Part shown: positions 33,616 to 43,500 of the stretch, piece after piece
Position numbering within the stretch: position 1 is the stretch's first letter
Layout of the letters: the number at the start of each line of letters is the position of its first letter
Assembly (NCBI GenBank): GCA_963787185.1
Contig: CAWBCC010000015.1
Coordinates: 186,001 to 250,000, forward strand
Source: JAJXZP01 sp963787185
GTDB taxonomy: Bacteria; Spirochaetota; Spirochaetia; Treponematales; Rectinemataceae
Direction: 5' to 3'
Length of the DNA stretch: 64,000 nt
The notes under the pieces: model-generated
Told to the model about the DNA's origin: nothing
The model's database searches: none
What the model saw: the letters and a program-made list of their open reading frames with translations, nothing else
Made by a program: the position numbers and the translations under genes

Positions 33616-34505
33616 GTGGAGGGTTACTTGGCTAAGTCCTATCTGCATAGGGTATTGGATATTTCGGCCCTTGTCGGCGAGCGGTCGCTCTTTCTCTTCG
33701 GGCCGAGGCAGACAGGCAAGTCATCCTTCATTCGCGAAGAGCTGGCCGCCGCGCCAGAGCTCGTCTACACCCTTCTCGATCGCGGTCTTCTCCTGCGGCT
33801 CCTCTCCGACCCCACCTTGATCCGGCGCGAGGTGGAGGCGCGGGGCCTGCGCGACTGTCTCGTAGTGGTCGACGAGATCCAGAAGTGCCCTGCCCTTCTC
33901 GACGAGGCCCAGCTCATGATCGAAGAACGAGGCATCCGTTTCCTTTTGACGGGCTCGAGCGGGTCATGGAGCGGGGACTTCTGCCTCCGCATTACCTCTC
34001 CGCCTCTCCCGACGAAGACCTCGCGGCCTATGTCGATACCTATCTCTCCGAGGAGATCGCGGCCGAGGGACTGGCGCGGAACCTGCCGGCCTTCGCCCGT
34101 TTCCTCCAGGTTGCCGCGTCGACCAACGCGCGCATGATCAACTACACGAACGTCGCCAGCGACTCCATGGTGCCCAGGCAAACGGTGAAGCTCTGGTACG
34201 AGATTCTCGTCGACACCCTTCTCGGATTCGAGCTCGCTCCCTTCACCCGGACGGTGAAGCGCAAGTCCGTCGAGACGGCCAAGTTCTATCTCTTCGATCT
34301 CGGCGTCGTGCGAACCCTGCGGAGGCTTCCTCCGATCGCGCCCGAAAGCGCGGACTTCGGGGAGTTCTTCGAGCACTTCATCTTCCTCGAGCTCAGGGCC
34401 TGGATCGATTACCGCAGGCCGAGGATGCTGGACGGAGTCGAGGTCTTGCCCTGGAGGGATTTCCTGGAACTCCTGTGGTCGGACTCGATACTGGAGAGAG
34501 GCTAG
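33616..34505 (+). pseudogene. Broken DUF4143-type AAA ATPase gene
   Basis: The first frame reads HRVLDISALVGERSLFLFGP, RQTGKSSF (Walker A), CLVVVDEIQKCPALLDEAQ (Walker B) and FLLTGSSGS, then runs out of phase. Homology resumes in another frame with LLPPHYLSASPDEDLAAYVD, a TFTRTVKRK-like stretch and FGEFFEHFIFLELRAWIDYR. About 30 residues around the join and the C-terminal PD-(D/E)XK-like part are missing; it ends EVLPWRDFLELLWSDSILER. Relics of the same family occur at 20150-20734 and 28740-28820, so it was once repeated in this island. Very unlikely to be functional. Confidence 0.75.
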
Positions 34506-34593
34506 CGGATCCGCTCAGCGAAGCGGAATGCCGGTGCGAATGGGATTCCCGAGGGTTTCAGTATATACTAGCTCACGGAGGAAGGACTGCCCC

Positions 34594-34911
34594 ATGAGCG
34601 AAGAGGAAGAACTGCGCCGTTTGATTTCCGCGATTACGGCCTACGCCGTTCCCAAGCATATCCTCCTCTTCGGTTCCCGCGCCAAAGGTCTCGCTCGGTC
34701 CGAGAGCGATTTCGATCTCTGCATCATCTATGACCGGCTCCCCAAACGCAGCCTGGAAGTCATGCAGGATTTGTACCGATCGATTTTTCATATATCCGGG
34801 CACCCGGTAGATTTGATCGTATATCAAGCCGATCGGTTCGATGAAAAAGCATTCCGCAAGGGGAGCCTGGAATCGGCGATACGCGCCGAAGGGCAGGTCG
34901 TATATGGGTGA
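34594..34911 (+). CDS. MNT-domain nucleotidyltransferase antitoxin
   Basis: 105 residues from ATG 34594, preceded by GGAGGAAGGA. MNT active site LFGSRAKGLARSESDFDLCI gives G-S-x(9)-D-x-D; VDLIVYQADRFDE supplies the third acidic strand. In HEPN/MNT modules this enzyme adenylylates the HEPN RNase. Its stop overlaps the HEPN start. The first 120 or so bases are duplicated at 28356-28478. The pair looks intact. Confidence 0.82.
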   Translation: MSEEEELRRLISAITAYAVPKHILLFGSRAKGLARSESDFDLCIIYDRLPKRSLEVMQDLYRSIFHISGHPVDLIVYQADRFDEKAFRKGSLESAIRAEGQVVYG

Positions 34912-35293
34912 GGACGAAACCGCCGAATGGCTCCGTTTTGCCGAAGATGATTTGGAAGCGGCGAAATATCTTTTAGGAATGTCCGCGAGAAAACTGGAGA
35001 TCATTTGTTATCATTGCCAGCAGTGCGCGGAGAAAGCAATAAAAGGTGTGTACGCACTCAAGGACATAGAGATTCCAAGAACCCATGATTTCAGAACACT
35101 CGCGGCTGGCCTCAGATCGTTCCATGACTTTTCGGATCAAGATGCTTTCCTCGCATTGCTACAACCATTCGCGGTCGTCGTACGATATCCCTATGCGATC
35201 GAATTGGTAGCTGGCGATGAAGAAAGGGCGATCGTCGCCGCGGATACTATTCTAGCAAGCTGCAAAGCTCTGCTAAAAGAGTTCCATCCATGA
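34904..35293 (+). CDS. HEPN-domain toxin
   Basis: 129 residues from ATG 34904, overlapping the MNT gene. HEPN helix pattern: EWLRFAEDDLEAAKYLLGM, IICYHCQQCAEKAIKGVYAL, RTHDFRTLAAGLRSF and, near the end, PFAVVVRYPYAIELVAGDEE. The segment RTHDF carries the basic/His residues typical of this HEPN subtype. A ribonuclease-like toxin controlled by the MNT partner is the family expectation. It is the last gene before cas4, separated by 60 bp that contain a GACCGG...CCGGTC hairpin. Confidence 0.82.
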   Translation: MGEDETAEWLRFAEDDLEAAKYLLGMSARKLEIICYHCQQCAEKAIKGVYALKDIEIPRTHDFRTLAAGLRSFHDFSDQDAFLALLQPFAVVVRYPYAIELVAGDEERAIVAADTILASCKALLKEFHP

Positions 35294-35353
35294 TCAGCGA
35301 CCGGCTTGGTCCGGTCACGAGCGAAACGAAGTAATGAAAGATACCGGTTGACT

Positions 35354-36013
35354 ATGTACGCCGAAGAAGAGCTTCTGCCGATCTCGGGACTGCAGCATGT
35401 CCTTTTCTGCGAGCGCCAGTTCGCGCTGATCCATGTGGAGCAGGTCTGGGAGGAGAACCGTTTCACCGCCGAGGGGAAGGTCCTGCACGAACGGGTGGAC
35501 GCGGAGGGTCACGAGTCGCGGCGACTCTTCAGGCAGGAGTACGGGATGGCGATCCGCAGTCTCGAGCACGGACTCATCGGCAAGGCCGATCTCGTGGAGT
35601 TCTACCTCAAGGGCGAGGGAGGCGTAGCCGAGGCGGTGCCCGTAGAGTTCAAGCGCGGCAAGGACAAGGAGGAGGACTGGGACCGTGTGCAACTCTGCGC
35701 CCAGGCTCTCTGCATCGAGGAGATGACGGGAGCGCCTGCGGTTCGGGCCGACTTCTACTATCTCGCGGCGCACAGGCGGACGCATCTCGATATCACGGGC
35801 GAACTGCGGGCCGCGACTTTTGCAGCCATCGGGCGGGCGAGAGACATCCTCGAATCGGGCCAGACTCCGCCTGCGCGCTATTCGAGGGCGAGATGCGATC
35901 GCTGCTCTCTCGTCGACCTGTGCATGCCCAAGTCGATAGGCGGCGGGGGAAAGAGAGTGGGACAGTACATCCAGGCGGAGGTAGCCGCGATGCGCAAGGA
36001 GTGCTCGACGTGA
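35354..36013 (+). CDS. cas4: Cas4 nuclease of the type I-C adaptation module
   Basis: 219 residues from ATG 35354 (MYAEEELLPISGLQHVLFC). Cys in VLFCERQFAL plus a C-terminal RCDRCSLVDLCMPK cluster supply the iron-sulfur ligands; the RecB-like nuclease core has LIGKADLVEFY and VEFKRGKDKEEDWDRVQLCA. Cas4 trims prespacers and fixes PAM choice and orientation with Cas1-Cas2. Its stop overlaps the cas1 start by four bases. The adaptation genes are intact but lie 24 kb from cas7. Confidence 0.95.
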   Translation: MYAEEELLPISGLQHVLFCERQFALIHVEQVWEENRFTAEGKVLHERVDAEGHESRRLFRQEYGMAIRSLEHGLIGKADLVEFYLKGEGGVAEAVPVEFKRGKDKEEDWDRVQLCAQALCIEEMTGAPAVRADFYYLAAHRRTHLDITGELRAATFAAIGRARDILESGQTPPARYSRARCDRCSLVDLCMPKSIGGGGKRVGQYIQAEVAAMRKECST

Positions 36014-37041
36014 GGAAACTCTTGAACACGCTCTACGTGAGCTCGCAGGGGTCCTACCTTCGGAAAGAGGGCGAGACGATCGTCGTGGAGCGAGAGCAGG
36101 CCAAGGTTCTCCAGCTGCCCTTGCATACGATCGGGAGTGTCGTCTGCTTCGGCAACGTCCTCGTTTCGCCTTTCCTCCTCGGCTTCTGCGCCGAGAACGA
36201 CGTCAGTGTCTCCTTCCTGACGGAGCACGGCAGGTTCCTGGCCTCGGTGCGCGGCCCGGTTTCGGGCAATGTGCTGTTGCGCCGACAGCAGTACCGCCTG
36301 GCCGACGACGAGGGGGCGACGCGCGCCATCGCCGCGAACCTCGTGAGCGGGAAGCTCGCCAACTGCCGCATCGTGATGAACAGGACGATCCGCGACCATG
36401 GCGACAGGATAGACGCCGCCTCGGTCAAGAGCGCCTCGGCCGCGATCGACAGGCTCATCGACTCCATTCCGCGCGCTGTCGATGGGGACGCTATGCGCGG
36501 AATAGAAGGCATGGCCGCCGCGGAGTATTTCGGCGTCTTCAATCAACTCATCGTAGATCAAAAGGAGGCCTTCGTTTTCAGCGAGCGAAACAGGCGACCG
36601 CCCCTCGATCCCGTGAACGCGCTGCTTTCCTTCATATATACGCTTCTGGCCCACGACGTGCGCTCGGCCCTCGAGAGCGTGGGTCTGGATCCGGCCGTCG
36701 GCTTTCTGCACCGCGACAGGCCGGGACGGCCGGGGCTCGCCCTCGATCTCATGGAGGAGTTCAGGCCGGTCATCGCCGACCGCCTTGTCCTCTCGCTCAT
36801 CAACAGGCGGCAGGTCGATCCGAAGGGCTTCAAGAAGGCCGAGAACGGCGCCGTGGTCATGGACGACGATACGCGAAAGACGGTGCTCGTCGAGTACCAG
36901 AATCGAAAGCAGGACGAGGTCGAGCACCCCTATATCGACGAGAAGGTCCCCGTCGGGCTCTTGTTCTTCGTCCAGGCCAATCTCATGGCTCGGCATATCC
37001 GCGGAGACCTAGACGGCTATCCGCCCTTCTTCTGGAGGTAA
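36010..37041 (+). CDS. cas1: Cas1 integrase, type I-C
   Basis: 343 residues from GTG 36010 (RKLLNTLYVSSQGSYLRKEG). Typical Cas1: GETIVVEREQAKVLQLPLHT, VSFLTEHGRFLASVRGPVSG, catalytic EGMAAAEYFGVF region (Glu), then VNALLSFIYTLLAHDVRSAL, GLDPAVGFLHRDRPGRPGLA (catalytic His) and DLMEEFRPVIADRLVL (Asp/Glu). The longer frame from 35893 covers cas4 and is not used. Integrates prespacers at the leader end. Confidence 0.97.
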   Translation: MRKLLNTLYVSSQGSYLRKEGETIVVEREQAKVLQLPLHTIGSVVCFGNVLVSPFLLGFCAENDVSVSFLTEHGRFLASVRGPVSGNVLLRRQQYRLADDEGATRAIAANLVSGKLANCRIVMNRTIRDHGDRIDAASVKSASAAIDRLIDSIPRAVDGDAMRGIEGMAAAEYFGVFNQLIVDQKEAFVFSERNRRPPLDPVNALLSFIYTLLAHDVRSALESVGLDPAVGFLHRDRPGRPGLALDLMEEFRPVIADRLVLSLINRRQVDPKGFKKAENGAVVMDDDTRKTVLVEYQNRKQDEVEHPYIDEKVPVGLLFFVQANLMARHIRGDLDGYPPFFWR

Positions 37042-37044
37042 GCC

Positions 37045-37335
37045 ATGCTGGTCCTGGTGAGCTACGACGTTGCAATCACGACGCCCGGAGGCAAGAAGCG
37101 ACTGCGCCAGGTATCGAAGACCTGCCTCAATTACGGACAACGCGTGCAGTTCAGCGTCTTCGAATGCGTCGTCGAGCCGGCTCAGTGGGTGGCGCTGAAG
37201 GCCCGGCTCGAGAAGATCATAGATATGGAAACGGACAGCTTGAGGTACTATTATCTGGGATCGAACTGGAAACGACGGGTAGAGCACATCGGCGCCAAGC
37301 CGAGCATAGACATGGACGATGCGCTCATCGTATGA
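37045..37335 (+). CDS. cas2: Cas2, type I-C
   Basis: 96 residues three bases after cas1. Ferredoxin-like fold start LVLVSYDVAITTPGGKKRLR with conserved Asp8, then VSKTCLNYGQRVQFSVFECV and a C-terminal KRRVEHIGAKPSIDMDDALI. Structural bridge of the Cas1-Cas2 integrase. Followed by the 249-bp leader and the array. Confidence 0.96.
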   Translation: MLVLVSYDVAITTPGGKKRLRQVSKTCLNYGQRVQFSVFECVVEPAQWVALKARLEKIIDMETDSLRYYYLGSNWKRRVEHIGAKPSIDMDDALIV

Positions 37336-37539
37336 GTCGGACGGCATGGCGCCCCAATCGCGTCTCCATACCGCAACGACATATTGTCCAAGGCGGAGCC
37401 GCAGCTGCGAACCCCCAAGACACATGAAAGAGCGCGAAGTTCGCGCAGGGACCTAAGTATTTCCCATAGAGATATTTGAAACGACCAGGGAAGGATCCTT
37501 TTTACCATAATTCGCCTATGACGACGATAGTTCGCGGAG

Positions 37540-37571
37540 TTGCCCTCCTAATCCATCTAATGATATATAAT
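37540..37571 (+). promoter_or_regulatory. Leader promoter of the CRISPR array
   Basis: TTGCCC (37540-37545) and TATAAT (37566-37571) are 20 bp apart; an overlapping TATATA at 37564 gives 18 bp. The first repeat starts 13 bp after the -10, so transcription would begin at its edge. The leader (37336-37584) also holds a GCGCGAA/TTCGCGC stem near 37431-37446 and an A/T-richer half next to the array. Confidence 0.6.
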
Positions 37572-37584
37572 TGAGGAGCACACA

Positions 37585-40500
37585 GTCGCGCCCTTCACGG
37601 GCGCGTGGATTGAAACTGACGACTGCCGCGACGTCGACGGCTCGGTCGACGTCGCGCCCTTCACGGGCGCGTGGATTGAAACCGGATCGATGCGGCGCGA
37701 TCGATCGCGACGGACCGGTCGCGCCCTTCACGGGCGCGTGGATTGAAACTAGTCGTGCATCGCGCAGCGAGCTCGCGCTCGCGCCGTCGCGCCCTTCACG
37801 GGCGCGTGGATTGAAACACGCGTATGGCATGCTCGACAGCTGCGGCAGCGCGCGTCGCGCCCTTCACGGGCGCGTGGATTGAAACCCGGACTAGCGTCGA
37901 CATCGTCAGCGATCGTCAGGTCGCGCCCTTCACGGGCGCGTGGATTGAAACTCGCGATCGCTCGCGTCATGGTCGACGATCGCGGTCGCGCCCTTCACGG
38001 GCGCGTGGATTGAAACTCGCGATCTCATGATCGCGATGCTACGCGCTGACGGTCGCGCCCTTCACGGGCGCGTGGATTGAAACTCAGCGACTTGCATGCG
38101 CATCGCGATGCCGATACGGTCGCGCCCTTCACGGGCGCGTGGATTGAAACCGTGTCGACATGCGATCGCCGTATGACGTCGAGTCGCGCCCTTCACGGGC
38201 GCGTGGATTGAAACGCGATCGTCCGTGCAAGTCGCGCCAGCCACGTGTCGCGCCCTTCACGGGCGCGTGGATTGAAACGCTGATCGGATGCCGATCGATA
38301 CGCGACTGTGCGGGTCGCGCCCTTCACGGGCGCGTGGATTGAAACTCGTTCTACGACGATGCTACCTCGATCGCAACATGTCGCGCCCTTCACGGGCGCG
38401 TGGATTGAAACATCTAGAGGACTGCGAGTCACGCTGACATGTCCTCGGTCGCGCCCTTCACGGGCGCGTGGATTGAAACACTCGTCATGTCGCGACACCG
38501 GCATGGCGCCCGGTCGCGCCCTTCACGGGCGCGTGGATTGAAACACGTCGATCACGCGGCGATCGAGTGCCAGCATCAGCGTCGCGCCCTTCACGGGCGC
38601 GTGGATTGAAACATCGATCGATCGCGCGTGCACGCATCCGAGCACGGCGTCGCGCCCTTCACGGGCGCGTGGATTGAAACACGCGGCGTACGCGCCGTCG
38701 CAGTCGCGATGCGCGTCGCGCCCTTCACGGGCGCGTGGATTGAAACAGTCCGACAGGCTCCAAGTCGTCGACGCGTCGGGTCGCGCCCTTCACGGGCGCG
38801 TGGATTGAAACACGCGCTCGATGACGCTCGATCATGCGCGTCTGGTCGCGCCCTTCACGGGCGCGTGGATTGAAACCGCTGCAGCGATACTCGGATCGTC
38901 GAAGTCGAGCGTCGCGCCCTTCACGGGCGCGTGGATTGAAACGCGCGAGCTGCTCGATCGCCGCTGCACGCGCCGTGTCGCGCCCTTCACGGGCGCGTGG
39001 ATTGAAACGTCGATCGATAGTGCGCGGGCTCCGGCACTGAGGCGTCGCGCCCTTCACGGGCGCGTGGATTGAAACACGCGATGCGGCTCGGTCCGGCGAC
39101 GCTCTCGTCGCGCCCTTCACGGGCGCGTGGATTGAAACTGCGCATCTGCGCATCGCCGGCGTCGCACCGCTCGCGTCGCGCCCTTCACGGGCGCGTGGAT
39201 TGAAACACGCTGCATCGATGCCATGCAGTCGCAGAGCTGCCGTCGCGCCCTTCACGGGCGCGTGGATTGAAACTGGCATCGATGCTGCACGTATGACGCG
39301 GTCGACAGGGTCGCGCCCTTCACGGGCGCGTGGATTGAAACTCATAACGGCAGCTCCTGGGGCTTCGGCGCCGCTGGTCGCGCCCTTCACGGGCGCGTGG
39401 ATTGAAACAGCGCTCGCAACAGAACGAAGCCTGGTTGACGCAGGTCGCGCCCTTCACGGGCGCGTGGATTGAAACCTCGCGGGATCGGGCGGGCCCATGA
39501 GCCGCTACGGGTCGCGCCCTTCACGGGCGCGTGGATTGAAACATTTCGCAGAACTCCGTTCCTCCGCAGCCAATGGTCGCGCCCTTCACGGGCGCGTGGA
39601 TTGAAACACGTAGGGCGTGCTCGATCTCCCCTCGCCGATCAGGTCGCGCCCTTCACGGGCGCGTGGATTGAAACGACTGACATCATTTCGGCGTCGCGGA
39701 AAATGTGTGTCGCGCCCTTCACGGGCGCGTGGATTGAAACGTGAGCTCTTCCGTCTCCGTGAGCTTGTGCCCCCTGTCGCGCCCTTCACGGGCGCGTGGA
39801 TTGAAACGAAATAGTCTATGCCCCAGCTCATAGATTCCCGCCGTCGCGCCCTTCACGGGCGCGTGGATTGAAACGAGCCTGCCTAAAAAAGCGCGCCCCT
39901 CGTCCAGTCGCGCCCTTCACGGGCGCGTGGATTGAAACTGTTGCGAGCGCTGAATTAAACTTGGATTCGGCTGTCGCGCCCTTCACGGGCGCGTGGATTG
40001 AAACGCTATGAAGAATATTTCGGCGACACGGACGGAAGTCGCGCCCTTCACGGGCGCGTGGATTGAAACGCGGAGGACATCCAGGACGCGTGAGCGCGTG
40101 GCGTCGCGCCCTTCACGGGCGCGTGGATTGAAACATGAGGACAGACTTGCCCTGACAGGAGGCCGTTAGTCGCGCCCTTCACGGGCGCGTGGATTGAAAC
40201 ATCGGCACGTTGGCCTGCTCGAGGAGGGCGATCATGTCGCGCCCTTCACGGGCGCGTGGATTGAAACGTCGATCCATCGATCATGAGCATCTCGTCGGGG
40301 CGTCGCGCCCTTCACGGGCGCGTGGATTGAAACCGACCTCGCGGGAAAGCTTTCGGTCGATCAGGCGTCGCGCCCTTCACGGGCGCGTGGATTGAAACGC
40401 GTCCTGACCCTTCGATGCATCCTTGAGGAAAGTCGCGCCCTTCACGGGCGCGTGGATTGAAACTCGTAGTCAATTTGGGGAGCTCCGTGACTTCCTGGTC

Positions 40501-43500
40501 GCGCCCTTCACGGGCGCGTGGATTGAAACGTGGAACTCGTCCTTGCGCGCTTCGATCGCCTCGGTCGCGCCCTTCACGGGCGCGTGGATTGAAACCAGAT
40601 AGTGTCAAACCGCCTCGACAGCTCTCGAGTCGCGCCCTTCACGGGCGCGTGGATTGAAACTCCAGCAGGCCTTCGCGAGCGGCCCCTGGGCCTGGGTCGC
40701 GCCCTTCACGGGCGCGTGGATTGAAACCCTCCCTCCTCGATCCGTACCTCCGCCTTGTCAGGTCGCGCCCTTCACGGGCGCGTGGATTGAAACTATCCCC
40801 TCAGGCTGTACTGCCCTCGCGTCAAACGTCGCGCCCTTCACGGGCGCGTGGATTGAAACCAGTTGCCGATCATGTCTTCGCCTCGGCCTTTCCCGTCGCG
40901 CCCTTCACGGGCGCGTGGATTGAAACGATAGTAGGTCTCGCGCTCTTCCTGCATCATCTCGGTCGCGCCCTTCACGGGCGCGTGGATTGAAACGCAACCA
41001 TCCGGGCGCAGAACACAGGTATCAAGTTGTCGCGCCCTTCACGGGCGCGTGGATTGAAACGAGGACGACGCCGAGAACCTCCTCGGCGGCCTCCGGTCGC
41101 GCCCTTCACGGGCGCGTGGATTGAAACCCATCCGGCCCCATGACCATCGCCTGGGATCGCCGTCGCGCCCTTCACGGGCGCGTGGATTGAAACACGGCCA
41201 TGTAGGGCACGGTCATAAGTCCCGCGAAGTCGCGCCCTTCACGGGCGCGTGGATTGAAACTCGTCGCGGTCTACCACGATGGTGCGCGCGAGCTTGTCGC
41301 GCCCTTCACGGGCGCGTGGATTGAAACTCGTCGTTCGTATCCCATTTAGTCATCCCTCCCTGGTCGCGCCCTTCACGGGCGCGTGGATTGAAACATCAAA
41401 TTGTGGAAGGCATCGACGAGCACGGTGAGGTCGCGCCCTTCACGGGCGCGTGGATTGAAACAAGTTGGCCGAGCAACAGCTGGGTATATGCTGATGTCGC
41501 GCCCTTCACGGGCGCGTGGATTGAAACATCCACTGCGGCAGCGTAGAAAAATCTACATGCGGGTCGCGCCCTTCACGGGCGCGTGGATTGAAACCTACGA
41601 CCTATCCTCGTATGAGCGCACGGTCAAGTCGCGCCCTTCACGGGCGCGTGGATTGAAACATTAAATTGTGGAAGGCATCGACGAGCACGGTGAGGTCGCG
41701 CCCTTCACGGGCGCGTGGATTGAAACCGCGAGATCGGCGTAAAAGAGGGCTACTCCCCCGGTCGCGCCCTTCACGGGCGCGTGGATTGAAACACTAGCCG
41801 TGGCCCCGCGGTTGACTCGCTTTGTAGTCGCGCCCTTCACGGGCGCGTGGATTGAAACTTGATCTTCATCATCGACTCCGAGACCGGAGAGGGTCGCGCC
41901 CTTCACGGGCGCGTGGATTGAAACTGCATCATGCCGTGAAGGGCCTTGGATTCCGGGGTCGCGCCCTTCACGGGCGCGTGGATTGAAACGACTCCCGCCG
42001 CCTCCATGAGGGATATGAAATGAGTCGCGCCCTTCACGGGCGCGTGGATTGAAACGAGCTCGTCGGCTTTCGAGTAGGCGCTCTCTGGGTCGCGCCCTTC
42101 ACGGGCGCGTGGATTGAAACTGCTTGTCGTTGACCGTAAAGAGCATCGTGAGCCGTCGCGCCCTTCACGGGCGCGTGGATTGAAACGTCGATCAATGGCA
42201 ATATACCCGTGGAGATGCGAGTCGCGCCCTTCACGGGCGCGTGGATTGAAACCCGCCACTCTCCGAACGCGAGGCCCAGGATCTCGGTCGCGCCCTTCAC
42301 GGGCGCGTGGATTGAAACGAGCGAGTCGCGCTTCTCGCGCGCCGCGTCGCGGGTCGCGCCCTTCACGGGCGCGTGGATTGAAACACCGGACAATCTCCGG
42401 AGTCTCGGCGCGCGCGAGGTCGCGCCCTTCACGGGCGCGTGGATTGAAACAGGCGTTCGCGGCTCGCGGAACTCGGGCCGCCAAGGTCGCGCCCTTCACG
42501 GGCGCGTGGATTGAAACATCGCATCCCACTCCGCGTGCCGCTCCGCCTCCGTCGCGCCCTTCACGGGCGCGTGGATTGAAACGAAGACAAACTTCACCGC
42601 GGCGTCGACGAGTTCGTGTCGCGCCCTTCACGGGCGCGTGGATTGAAACTCATCGAAAGGGATATCCACGGAGTGAGCGGTTGTCGCGCCCTTCACGGGC
42701 GCGTGGATTGAAACGCCTCGAACATCCCCATCATCCTCTCGGGCGTGGGTCGCGCCCTTCACGGGCGCGTGGATTGAAACGAGCGCGGCGTGGTTCGCCT
42801 GGTCGACTCCGGTCTGTCGCGCCCTTCACGGGCGCGTGGATTGAAACTGCGCGTCCTTAAGCCGGGCCGCGTGGCGGCGATGTCGCGCCCTTCACGGGCG
42901 CGTGGATTGAAACTCGGCGGCGTGACCTTCGGCAACCTCGCAGCCAAGTCGCGCCCTTCACGGGCGCGTGGATTGAAACTTGGCCTGCCGGCGCTGGGCA
43001 GCGGGAGCCGCCGGGTCGCGCCCTTCACGGGCGCGTGGATTGAAACGAGCTCGCCATCACCGAATACGAGGCCAATTCGAGGTCGCGCCCTTCACGGGCG
43101 CGTGGATTGAAACATGGGGCAAGGATTCAGTCGTCGTCTCAGATATAGTCGCGCCCTTCACGGGCGCGTGGATTGAAACGAAAACATGGCGTCACGATCG
43201 GCGACAACGCCACGTCGCGCCCTTCACGGGCGCGTGGATTGAAACTCGATCTCATCGAGCGCCGCGAGCGAGTGCGCGGGTCGCGCCCTTCACGGGCGCG
43301 TGGATTGAAACATGGTCTCTCCTTACCAAGCCTTAAAGGTGTTGGGTCGCGCCCTTCACGGGCGCGTGGATTGAAACGCGACATACGCGATGTAGTCGTC
43401 CGCGTACAGCGTCGCGCCCTTCACGGGCGCGTGGATTGAAACACGGTACCGGCGGAGGCCGCACCGAGTGGGAGCGGTCGCGCCCTTCACGGGCGCGTGG

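Noticed and set aside
35299..35328. A second degenerate CRISPR repeat before cas4 (GACCGG...CCGGTC stem followed by GCGAAAC).
   Set aside because: Only the last GAAAC and the general stem shape agree; the 11-nt handle is absent and no guide target was found. More likely a terminator stem after the HEPN gene.
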